Of a stretch of DNA of 64,000 nucleotides, positions 53,918 through 64,000 are shown piece after piece. Origin of the DNA: Diprion similis. Taxonomy: Eukaryota > Arthropoda > Insecta > Hymenoptera > Diprionidae. How positions within the stretch are numbered: the first letter of the stretch is position 1; each line of letters starts with the position of its first letter. The stretch spans positions 22,364,501 to 22,428,500 of the forward strand of contig NC_060114.1 in assembly GCF_021155765.1 (NCBI RefSeq), given 5' to 3'. The translations under genes were made by a program, and so were the position numbers. Below the pieces are notes generated by a model. That model was not told where the DNA came from, ran no database searches, and saw nothing but the letters and a program-made list of their open reading frames with translations.

Positions 53918-54060
53918 CATCATCATCATCATCATCATCATAATCATCGTCACCGTCATCACAAACATCATCATTATCATCATCATCATCATCATCATCA
54001 TCATAGTCGCCATCGTCCCCGTTGTCGTTGTCGTTTTTGTTGTTGTTTTTGTTGTTATAA
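53590..54060. repeat. Very long ATC trinucleotide microsatellite flanked by GTT repeats
   Basis: From about 53625 to 54004 the plus strand is (ATC)n with scattered ACC, ATG and GTC variants, about 380 bases in all. GTT-rich blocks flank it at about 53590-53622 and 54018-54056. All six frames give homopolymer-like His, Ile, Ser, Met or Asp strings and should not be annotated as proteins. Confidence 0.97.
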
Positions 54061-55735
54061 TCGTCATTATTATTAGCATTATATGCATAATGAGATGTTT
54101 CATTTGGAAGAAATATTTTGTTCGTTCCCACCCGAAGAACGTATCATTCATAGCAAAGTAATTCCTTGCGAAGGCTGTCACTTGAATCCAATTTTGAAAG
54201 GTCACTCTCGGAACTCGAAATTTTCCCATAAATACCTCGTCAAACAGATCTTATTTTTCATACAATTGTTCAGAATCATTGTTAGCCACATTGGTGATAT
54301 GTGTTTGCCCTTGGGAGCATTCTGTAGGGAATTAAATTCTTTACAGAAGTGTCCAGTAAGAGAATCCACATTTCAAAATGTCTCGAAAGTAATAAGCCTC
54401 GAATATATGAAGGTTCAATTTATGTAAACATTCATCTCTGAACGTGCCTAGTGGCTCAACCATTGATTTAACACCGAATATCAGAATTACGCTTTTCCAG
54501 AGATTTAAATGATTTATATAAAGCTTATAAATTAAATTCATATTTTTAGATGGAGACGATTCCGAGTGGTAAGAATTTAAAAAAGAAATAAATCATATCT
54601 CTTCCATGTTATTTAAGCGAGGGTACTTTGAACTCCGAGAGGGACTTTCGAAAATTGCTCAAAATATAAGCGACATCCCTCAGCGAGGATTCCTTTTGTT
54701 ACGAGCAACACGTTTTTCAGGTTGGAACTAAAGAGAAATGTCGCTTCCACGCACAACACCCTGAGATGTACCAGCACCATCAGTTTCTGTATCATACTGA
54801 TGGGTGATCAAAAGCGCGCAGTGTATTACGTTCATCACAGTAAAGTGTTTCGATCTGGTTGCGTTTTTTATACCGTCTACGTGGTATGCTGGTGCGTGCG
54901 GTGGTCCGTAGACCCCTGCGCGATCGGTCCATGCGTTGTGTTTGCACACGCGTTTAGTAAACCGAAAGGTGAAGTGTTATATTTGGATATGTGCCGAGTA
55001 AAGCAGCCAGACAGCTTTATACGTGGTACTTGTCGGTGAGCTAGAAAAATGCGGTGAGTTTTTTAATAATCGTAGAAAAAAGGATTGTCACCAAATTAAA
55101 CTCAAAAACTTGTATGAATTCCGATTCACCAATTACCCCTATGAACGGCAAATGTCAGCTGTTTTGGGAAATAATGGGGACTTGTCACACGTGAGCGCAA
55201 TCATTCCGGTTCATTTTTTTCTCGTCTCCAATCTCACAGATCGATAGGCCATTGGAAATTTATATACATAGTTCATATTGCCAAGACTTTCATTTTCTCG
55301 TATCAAATGAATCTATTTGAAACGCCAATTCTTAAAGATATTGCTCTCGTTACACAAACGTCGTTATTTTCTAGATCGTTTATTGATCGAAATTTGAAAG
55401 CAAACAAAAATCTTCAGGGATTGTTCGCTGGATAGGGTATGAAATGCATCACAATGCTCACTAGGTGAAATGCTTGTAAGGCGCGAAAAACAATTTTCAA
55501 GGCTGCGTGATTACTTTCGCACAAATTTTACAAATCTTTGAATATGCAATGCAGAATTGGAACAACAGTTTTTTTTTCTTTGATTAATTAAAAACTTACC
55601 AATTATACTCAATATATGAACTTTCCATGTAATAGTTCTTACAATCAACTGGAGGCCACAACGTTTAGATCACGGATATACTTCAAACTTTTTGAGGTTT
55701 TACGAGCCGAATACGTACCGGTGTGTTGCGGCTAT

Positions 55736-57626
55736 GAGATTGCAGCGGTCGAATGGCAGCGTCCAAGCTTCGTGATCGCTGGATCGAGTTTCGCTTATTT
55801 TTTTTTCTACATTTGTTTACTTATTTTTCATCACTGGTCATATTCTTTCATCATATATGTATATACTTATACATATATTAAAATTCAAAGGTAATAGAGT
55901 GAAAAAATACGTGTACTTATTTGCATGAATTTTTCATTGAATTTCCAATGTTACTTGGCTGTTCACTAATTTTTATCGTTACGACGATCATCATACTAAT
56001 AATTATCGACAAGTAAACTACCAAACGCATAAAGTTCTTCTGGAAACGTATGCCTGTCCTGATTAGTGAAATCCCTTATACCTACAATCGTGTAAGGTAT
56101 CCCAGAAGTGCTTTGCACCTGGACGCTTTAACCTGCAGACACAGATCACAAAGGACAAAGGGAGGCCCAGACTTGGACAACCCAAGTCAAACGTCGATAA
56201 ATAAAGGTGTAAATAACTATGGAAAAATGCAATCAGTTAGAATATGTCAGAATATAAGGCTAATGCACAATTAATAATCCTCGGATGTGCTTTCGGCATT
56301 ACAAGTTACAGAATGTTATTTGTCTTTCAGTCACGGTAAACTCAGAAAATTAAAATTGCATCTAACACATCGAATGAATTCAATTTTCCTGAATGCACAA
56401 GGAATCTTCATCGTTTCTATAGAAAAACAAAAGTCGCTGACAATTTTGAAAATTTCCGATTTTTGCATTCAAACCATGCGTAGTGCAACATCTCCGGAAA
56501 TATCGGTGCTGATAATTGATGATGTATTTTTATAGCATTTTCTCGTTCGTTTTCAATCAAATATTATGAACAATTTTGAGAACGCTTGATAAAGTTTTTA
56601 ATTTGTCTATAGCAATAGACGGCGCACGGTTGGCAAAACAGAGTACATTGCGGGGGGGGGGGGGGGGGCTATGATTTTAACCGCGCAAATTTCAAGACCT
56701 GCGTCATCGGTTAAGATTTTATCGTACAAACCAGGATTCGTTTGACTTGACCCCCCAAAGCGGTCATTCGTCCACAAATGAATTATTGAATATTTATCGG
56801 TTGTTGTTCTACCAGTTTTTGTGTTTTCTTCCCATCTTCTTTTCGGCTAACTCACAATCCTCATTGTCGGGAAAAACTCCTTCAACTTCACGTAATGTAC
56901 CTTCTTCATCTACTACGTCGAACCGAATGAGGTCCTCTTCAGTGATTAAGTATCTTTTTTCTCCCAACATTTAGACGGTAGTCTGATACAGTTCCCCTCC
57001 AATCGTCGGAGGAAACTATCACAGTACACGAACGCATTTTTTACCCGACGTTTTGCAACTGCATTATGTATTGAATCTTCATGACATTCATCATCTGCAG
57101 TAGTCGAAGAATCGGGACTCACCTCCATTTTTCCAGTAAAAATGTAAATAACTGTTTATGGTTTTCAAAAAACTCGCACGTGCACTGTTCGTTCTTGCTA
57201 AATTAGCAAGGTCCCACCACTGCGCAAGTTAACCGCAGAATGAGGCCTGTTCTATCACATTGGCCCTATAAAAATAGAATCCAGGTCCAAGCCTGGCTCT
57301 CCCCCTGTCCTTTGTGACCTGTGTCTGCAGGCCAAAGCGTCGTTCAGATGCAAAGCAGTTCCAGCGCGTTCCTTACCTGATTGCGGTATACGGGATTTGG
57401 CAAATCACGACAGCCGTACATTTCCGGGAAAACTTTATGCGTTTGGTAGTTTACTTGGTCATGATTTTTAATATAATAATTTTTTTTATAGTGAAAATTA
57501 GATATAATAATGAAAATAATATGAACAGTATTGAAAAAATAAGTAAACCAATAAAATAAAAATTGTCAGTACTCGATCCAGCGATCACGAAGCTTGAACG
57601 TTAACCTCTCGACCGCCGCCATCTCG
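55736..57626. mobile_element. 1.9-kb foldback element with long inverted arms
   Basis: The left arm (55736-56178) and right arm (57284-57626) are inverted copies. Matching blocks in order are CAAGCTTCGTGATCGCTGGA, AAGTAAACTACCAAACGCAT, CCTGCAGACACAG.TCACAAA and CCAG.CTTGGAC. A short A+T-rich segment differs in length between the arms. The central kilobase has no intact gene. Two minus-strand pieces (57128 down to about 56,790) read like one protein broken by a frameshift: MEVSPDSSTTADDECHED, then EEDLIRFDVVDEEGTLREVE. I do not recognise that protein. A non-autonomous foldback transposon with captured or decayed cargo is the best description. Confidence 0.7.
56652..56668. repeat. G17 homopolymer
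   Basis: Seventeen consecutive G residues inside the foldback element. The exact count is at risk of sequencing error. Confidence 0.85.
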
Positions 57627-60600
57627 TGTTTATGCCCGTAACCCGTGAACGCACTGGTATAGTACGTATAGGTATATATCCGACGCGTAAAACGTATCTT
57701 GCGATCTTCTCGAAAACGCTGAGTGGTACGTCTTAATACTTGCACATTACGTTGTACTAATGGCCTACCGGAAGTGTACAAAGTTCAAAGAAAATCCACG
57801 ATCAGAACATCGTGGCCTCCCTTTGTACATATTAATCTTTTTTCAAATTGTTCCAAATATTTGATAAATTTTGTGCTTTCAATAAAACAGATTGCAAAAG
57901 AAATCAAGATAATTTAGGGCCAGGTCAAGTTCTTGATGAAGACTATACCCACAGATCATCAAACAGGCTTATAGGAACACGGGCATTCCACCTCTCCTTT
58001 TACCCTTCTCTCTTCTTTCGACATTATCTTATCCCTTTCATTTCTAATATTTATATACATCCTCATCTGTGTGTAATAATCCATATCTACGAAAAATTCT
58101 GTATATGCGACTATAAATTCAACTTTTAAGCACGGATTCGCTATGTATCAGACAGATTCCACTGTATCGACTTTTTTCATCAATTTTTTACCGTTATGTG
58201 GCGAGAAGGAAAACGCGATATTATTTTTTCATGAAATCGAGGAATTAAATTGACCCTCGATAAAGTCAATCTACCTCAATAGATTTCCTGTACCGAATAC
58301 CCTGTTATGAACAATTGTAAACGAAATTTTTTCGGTGTTGGCACGTTCTGGGATGATCTTGAATGTCACTAATTTTGAATCGGGTGATGTGGATGTCAGA
58401 GAGATTCCTAATTCCTCGGGGATCTTTTTACGTAATTACGAAATGTATGCAATTTGTAAGAATGGAAAACTCTTGCATTTCAGATTGGTATTCCAATAAT
58501 GCATAACTTTGAAGTCAATTTCGAAGACAAACCGAGTTGGGGGTGGGTCAGTAGACCATTTTCAACCGGCTTTAGCTTTCGGCAGTAGTCCCGCCTTCTT
58601 CTTGCTCTACTAACAGAAATACTGGAATACGAGCTAAGAAAATGCTTAGATAACAAGTCTGTTCCCCATGCATGCTAGCAAAACGTTTTATTATCCCGGG
58701 CTTGTTGAAGCAAGTTCCTAATACAACGAAGTAAAATCCGTTGCAACGTTCTTGTTCCGTGTAGTATACGAACGTAGTTCCTGCTAATGAGTGGCGCGTT
58801 GACGACGCCGTACCAATTTCTGGATTTGTGATACGCATGTATTTATGTACACTTTATCTTTATACTTTATACTTGACGAGCGCCTACGCTTGAAACTCAG
58901 TGTTTCACTCGCCTGTGCGCTTCGCTCCGACTAGTCGAACCAGTATATTCGGGTATACTAAATATAGCAGACCTCCACTTTGATTCCCAGGGTGAGCGGC
59001 ATAGTGGTAGCGGCAGCGGTAGCAGCAGCGTTGTTATTATAAACACGTATTAATACAGTGAACGTATAGGGCGTGAAGCAGTTTTACACGGAAGACTATC
59101 AAGAGGGCCGCAAAGTTTCATGAACAAATTCAGGTATAATCGCAACTAGAACAGAGTGACCTACGAATTTTCGCAGAAGACCTAAAACAGATTCCCTGTG
59201 CTCTATAATTGTGTACTGCAATTTGATGCGTAATGGTGCACGGTACGCATGTGTTGTATACTTGGTTGGTTTATGCTTGTGTATACTAATGGATACGCTC
59301 ATGGCTGCAGTCCTACGGGGTGGATAGGAAACTCACGACCATTAATAGCATAGCTGTAATAAGCCCATATGGACTACTGTTCAATGTTCTTGGGATAATT
59401 ATTTATGAAACTCGCTACGGTAAACCCTCAGGGAAACAAATGCTGCTTGAAGTTACAATGTACCGTACATTTGTATTGTAAAATTTGTGCTGTGCAAATT
59501 GGTAGAAAATCTATTACAGACACGCTATCCTGATGTCAATGATTACACTAATGTCTATGAACGAACATACTCTAAGATTTTAGTGTTGCAATGTAACACT
59601 GTGCCTTCATGAAATACCATAACTGATCTCGCCACAATAGTGGCATACATTTCAATCAGTTAATTTTGAACAAAATTACCGTATGGAGTCTAGTCGCTAC
59701 GACATCTTATTTATTTAGTGAGAATCTGGGTTATGCCACGTGATAATCAATCGGTTGAATTCACCAGCAACGAATCTGCAATCACGAGAAGAGTAATTAA
59801 GTATAGACAGGATTTCGCGATTCAGCGTGGTGCACCGATTTTCATAGAGATAAAGAACATTGAATTTTTCGAGCTGTACTAGCGGCACCGCGCAGCGCTA
59901 TACCGTCCGAGGTACTACCTGGATCGGTGACCCTCACTCACGGTTCTAATTATAATCGCAAAGCTGTTTTTTCCATACATATCTTATGCGGAGAATGGAG
60001 ACGGTGGTGACAAATTGTCTAACAATAGTGCGTTTTGACGCATGGACTGCGTGGAGGCCGTGTAGCAAATCCAGACTAAGAGTCGGATGCCGGTGTAAAC
60101 GTATGTATCTACGTACAATTCGTACGAACCACTCTGATCCATTTCCTTAACGTCTTCATTCAGCCCATAACATCATCTGTGTATACGATACCAGATACCG
60201 ACTTGGGGCGGGGTAGTAGAAATTCGTTTTTTCTTTCCGTTTCTTACGTCTTGGTAATTTGAACTATTTATATGACACGAACAACTAGACAAGAAGAATA
60301 GGTATTCCAGTTCTCGATATATTTCTCTTAGGAAGCTAATCGTTCAGGGTCGAAACGAATTTTGTTATTGCCCTAGTTACATCTCTGTTACCTGAAGCGT
60401 TGATGTAATTTGATTAACAGAGTGTTTACAGATTATACACGGACTACAGAACTTGAAATTATTGCGAAGAATGAGTCACAGGATTTATGCGCTCGTGGCA
60501 TCTAGTCAATACAATGCAGGACTTACTAACAAGATATAAGTTAATAAATATACAACGCTACACTAATACAAAGCTGAATATATCGTGATGGCTGCAGTAT

Positions 60601-61009
60601 AGGAGTCAATGTCTTTCTAGAGAGACATAGTCACTTGAAATTCTGTTTCTTCTCTTTTTAACTTTTGTTTATGTTTACTCACATAGTAAATTAGATGAAC
60701 TCCCATATCAGTCTAATGAGTACCTCGGTCCATTTTCGTGAAGTTTTACTACCCCGAAAAAAAAATATCCCCGAAAGACCGTCGTTTACGTACTCCTATA
60801 CGATTTGGCCTGTTGATGAAATTCTTTATAACCGTTTCCGATTCTTAGACATAATCAATGGGGTAACGGATATATCCCCACGCTAACAATTCCATTACAC
60901 AAGACAATAAAGTATCAGTGCAGTCCGATTGCGATCTATTTCACCATATTTGCACCGAGGTTAATAATGAGCTGGGTTTTAAAATTGGAGAAGAACTGAC
61001 CCAAAAGTT

Positions 61010-61560
61010 ACCAGTTCTATAGAATAAATGTTCTATAGAAATATCATTCTACATAATCCAGTCCTACAAAATAAAATGGGCGTGAGGACTGATTCTACGG
61101 AATCGAGTTCTAAAAAAATTAATTCTTGCGGAAAAGGACCCTGTCTGCAGAGTGCGTTTCTACAAAACAATTATTGGAACAGGTTCTGAATTATTCGTCC
61201 GGAAACTGCATTTAACTAATTTGTCGCACCTAGAACGTAAGAAGAAGTGAGGTGTAACCGAAACCACAATACATAACCTCATGATAACGCAGAAGGTGAC
61301 TACCACTTCCAAAGCTAGGATAAGTTGCGCCTCACTTTCCGTAGACACGAACTCTACAGAAACATCTCTTTTCGCCAAAATTCATTTCGGTTGGACTGGA
61401 TTCTGTAAAATCGGTCCTGTCGTACATTTCATTCTATAGGAGTGGGTTCTGGAGAATGATATTTCTGTAGGAAAGAAGTTGCATAGGATATTGTCTGTCG
61501 AACATTTACACTGTGGAATTGATTTCTAAAAGATTGGAGCCATCTCATTCAGTCCTACCA
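61010..61560. repeat. Degenerate repeats of a TTCTAYAGAA-type motif
   Basis: The short motif appears many times on both strands as TTCTATAGAA, TTCTACATAA, TTCTACGGAA, TTCTACAAAA, CTACAGAAA, TTCTGTAAAA and TTCTATAGG. Many copies are preceded by CAGTCC or GGTTC. Spacing is irregular, about 20-45 bases. It looks like an old minisatellite or a cluster of short palindromes. It is not coding. Confidence 0.45.
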
Positions 61561-61745
61561 AAAAGCTGTGCAATTGAATCGCGTACCGTATATACCAATA
61601 AAAATTGAATTTTCTTACAATGTCTTAGAATGCATTTGGTTTTCGGACGTATTTGAGAAGCCATTGTAGATTTAAATATTTCTTGCATGCATATGGCGCA
61701 GGGCTGGCTGGTTAACTTAAATCTACAGCTCAAGATGTTCAGTGC

Positions 61746-61870
61746 TAGGCATCCCAGGTGGCACAAACTCATCTTTGACTGATATCAGGCTCTGAGACGA
61801 CTTACAAATGCAAAAAAGTTGCGACAGGTCCTAATATCAGTCAAAGATGATTTTACGCCACCTGGGATCC
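61746..61870. mobile_element. Short hairpin MITE-like element
   Basis: The left arm starts ATCCCAGGTGGCACAAACTC and continues ATCTTTGACTGATATCAGG. The right arm, CCTAATATCAGTCAAAGATG and then CGCCACCTGGGAT, is its reverse complement with only a few mismatches over about 38 bases. The 45-base loop has no coding sequence. The near-identical arms suggest a fairly recent or structurally constrained element. Confidence 0.75.
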
Positions 61871-62338
61871 GAATTCCCATTATATACCTATACATACTAT
61901 GAATACCTCTGTGAGCGTCGAACTTGCATTCACGGTAGTATCTCGCCCCGGCCACCGGCTGAGCGTAAGACACGAAGTCACGGTGCGACGAGCGGCTTCG
62001 CCGTGCCGCTTTCACGCGTATTCACAGTAATTCCAAATCTCTGGGCTAACGATGAGAGAAATAATCGATTATTCGATTCTTTCTGTGATTTTTAATTTTT
62101 TTCCTGGTCCGTTTTCAGATTGATGTCATCTGTAACCGAGCCATAGCATGAAAGGCTTCACAGCAACAAAAGACAAAGGAGGTTTTGTACTGGAGGTGGA
62201 CAGTATGCTCGGTATAGCCTGAAACCCACGAATCACTATTATATAGACTATATACATCTATATAAATATAGTTGTGCTGCAACTGCGCATGATAAAACGA
62301 CTTTTGGTCCGATATCAAAGAAGGACTATCATTAACCC

Positions 62339-63787
62339 ATGAGCACGGGCAATGGCGATGCTGTGGCGACGGCAGCAGCACCCGCAGCGTCATCGTCGTC
62401 GTCATGGGGACAACCCTGCGGGGAGAGTGCGGCGAAATCACAGGATACGCAACTGGCACCACCTTCCCAGACTCAAACGACACCTGCAACAGCACCAAGT
62501 GCTAAAGCACAAGCGCCAAAAAGACCTCCCCGACGTAGCGGCAAACCACTAGCGGACAGACCGATTCGTGCCCTCTACTGCCTACCGCTGAAAAATCCTT
62601 TGCGGAAGATGTGTATCGACGTTGTCGAATGGAAGCAACCTTTTTTACACCACCGTCAATGCAATCCGTCCACAATAGTGTTATACTCAATTGTCCTATT
62701 TTCTTTGCCCATTTTTTTTCCATACTCATTTGTCAACGCTTGGTCTGCGTTGTGTTTAGCTATTCCATTTGGAAATCTTCTTCATTGAGAAAATATTGAG
62801 ATATTATCTGTCCGTATTGCTAATTACGCATGATCCTCAAGAACCCTCTGTGGGCAGTGATGAGAAAGCGGCCCAGGCCCGATTCTAATTTACAAAAACG
62901 GTGACCAAGCACATGCTATATTTTACGCTGGATCTAGTCGATTGTAAATATCTTTCGTCCCGTATTAACATTTTTTCTTTCCCCGTGGCATTTCTGGCCA
63001 CATGCGTGATCAATTGGCTACAAACTGGCATATTCATAACGAATTGGTTACATTTATATTTCGGGAATGAGATGTAATCGAAATTGGCCATTTTTTTGTA
63101 ACACCGTACTTGGAGTTAGAAGACATTGAAAAAATTGCGTAATCGATGTACCGGGCATAATGCAGCCATGACTGATAACATAGCCTAATTTAAGGTAATC
63201 CCTGCGAGTGCGACTGATAAAATCAATTTACTCAGAGTCCAAATAAATTGAGGGTCAGGTGGTGGCGAAGCTTCGTATTAAATCAGGCTTAGTATGCTGT
63301 ACTCGCACTCGCAGGAAAAATGTGAGAGAACGAACAGCCCATACTTGTAAAGTATGGTCCACACGCTAAGTTGTTATATTTCAATCTCCCATCTCTTGAA
63401 AGAGGTTTTCCTTAAACAGATATGTATCTCATGAAGACCCTTCGAATGGTTGATCTTACTGACGATATTCGCAAACTGCGTGGCCCTCGCCGTTTATACG
63501 CCGTACCCGAACAGCGATTCAAATTCAACGAATACCTATTTGGTAAGTCGCCGGATACACCGCAGACGAAGAGGAGGTGTGTGAATTACGTAACATATTG
63601 GTATCATGGAGGTATACTTGGTGACGTAATTTCGGTTACATTTTCAGGAAAAAATCGAGTACGTGTTTTTGGTAATATTTACGGTCGAATGCGTCATGAA
63701 GATCATTGCCTACGGATTTGTAGCACATCCCGGTGCCTACCTAAGAAATGGGTGGAACTTGCTTGATTTTACGATCGTAGTGATTGG
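62339..63787 (+). CDS. Ca-alpha1D: L-type (Cav1) voltage-gated calcium channel alpha-1 subunit, 5' part
   Basis: Three coding exons are visible: 62339-62634, 63437-63542 and 63648-63787. The gene runs out of the window. The first gives a low-complexity cytoplasmic N-terminus (Ala/Ser/Gln/Pro-rich, then a basic RPPRRSGK stretch) and [20 protein letters not shown], the standard pre-S1 block. The second encodes domain I S1 ([20 protein letters not shown]) plus [15 protein letters not shown]. The third encodes S2 and the S2-S3 loop ([20 protein letters not shown], then [18 protein letters not shown]). This pattern is Cav1 rather than Cav2 or Cav3. Phases are 2, 0 and 2. The first junction needs a GC donor at 62635 and an AG at 63435-63436. 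The ATG at 62339 was chosen as the start of the open frame; further upstream exons are possible. Confidence 0.93.
62635..63436 (+). other. Non-canonical GC-AG intron of the calcium channel, U12-like
   Basis: Only GC...AG boundaries rebuild the conserved EWKPFE: exon GAATGGAA, intron GCAACCTTTTTT ... CATGAAG, exon ACCCTTC. The donor matches the minor-spliceosome consensus RTATCCTTT at seven of nine positions. A TTTTCCTTAAAC branch-like motif lies at 63406-63417, about 20 bases before the acceptor. A closer AG at 63418-63419 would put the frame out and meet a stop within a dozen codons. Confidence 0.65.
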
Positions 63788-64000
63788 GTAAGTTATAGTG
63801 ATAGAGAGGAGTGTATGTTTTACTTCCATGTATCAAGCTTCGTACTCATCATACATAATTATTACGAGCTACCCCGCGTTTGTCCAACTTCTTTTATAAT
63901 AATTTCTCAGTCATTCAGAGACAGTGAAAAGTAAAACCCTGTAACACCGAACACCCCTTGCGAATAATAAATCACAGCATGATGTCTGAGTTGGAGGTAC
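63788..64000 (+). other. Start of calcium-channel intron 3, to window end
   Basis: Follows the donor GTAAGT at 63788 and continues beyond the window. No exon was recognised in it. Confidence 0.7.

Larger units (their letters stand above)
50596..62338. other. Gene-poor spacer between MAGI and the calcium channel
   Basis: About 11.7 kb without a gene I can recognise. The left part should contain the MAGI promoter and leader, and the right part the calcium-channel leader and possibly untranslated first exons; the G+C-richer segment at 58,880-59,100 is one candidate. It contains foldback structures at 51737-51885, 52515-52830, 55736-57626 and 61746-61870, the large ATC microsatellite, a G17 run and a degenerate repeat field at 61.0-61.56 kb. 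Confidence 0.5.

Noticed and set aside
53591..54076. 161-codon Ile/Ser/His frame and its counterparts on both strands
   Set aside because: Pure translation of the ATC microsatellite.
59876..59930. Match of GTACTACCTGGATCGGTGAC to the 3' part of 5S rRNA
   Set aside because: About 21 of 25 positions fit, but the internal promoter and the 5' half are not recognisable. At most a tiny relic; not called as an rRNA gene.
63422..63766. 114-codon frame starting [20 protein letters not shown]
   Set aside because: It is a shifted-frame shadow. The correct frame of the same bases encodes the calcium-channel S1 segment and, after an intron, S2.

Overview
The window is eukaryotic chromosomal DNA. Its genes are intron-split with GT-AG junctions, it is A+T-rich, and it carries many microsatellites and short inverted-repeat elements. 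The protein families point to an insect: an L-type calcium channel with insect-like S1-S2 sequence and a MAGI scaffold without a guanylate-kinase domain. A hymenopteran is a reasonable guess, but nothing here fixes the order. Gene models were built by hand from reading frames, splice motifs and intron phase; exon joins were accepted only when phases agreed.

Layout. 1-5711: no gene recognised; a C-rich minisatellite, a CTCF-core-like palindrome and two inverted-repeat elements. 5712-7460 (-): five-exon HSF2BP/MEILB2 homologue (meiotic BRCA2 localiser). 9252-16278 (+): complete transketolase with two alternative first exons (9252 and 12138) that splice in the same phase to one common body. About 17.4-31.6 kb (+): a very large nuclear-type protein with a ZNF292/RLF-like helical N-terminal region, a 5.7-kb exon and no C2H2 zinc fingers; its start codon is unresolved. 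36555-38618 (-): CDC123, the eIF2 assembly factor, lacking only a short final exon that I could not place. 43489-50595 (-): MAGI with two WW and five PDZ domains, complete in ten exons. About 50.6-62.3 kb: gene-poor, with a roughly 380-bp ATC microsatellite, several foldback elements and degenerate repeats. 62339-63787 (+, continuing past the window): the 5' coding exons of an L-type (Cav1) calcium-channel alpha-1 gene.

The genes do not form a pathway. They cover meiotic recombination (HSF2BP), the pentose-phosphate pathway (transketolase), probable chromatin or transcription work (ZNF292-like), translation initiation (CDC123), junction and synapse scaffolding (MAGI) and excitability (Cav1).

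The most interesting points are the intron after calcium-channel codon 98, which can only be joined as GC...AG and has a U12-like donor and branch motif; the paired transketolase first exons; the finger-less ZNF292-like giant; and a set of previously unannotated-looking foldback elements, two of which appear to be one family.
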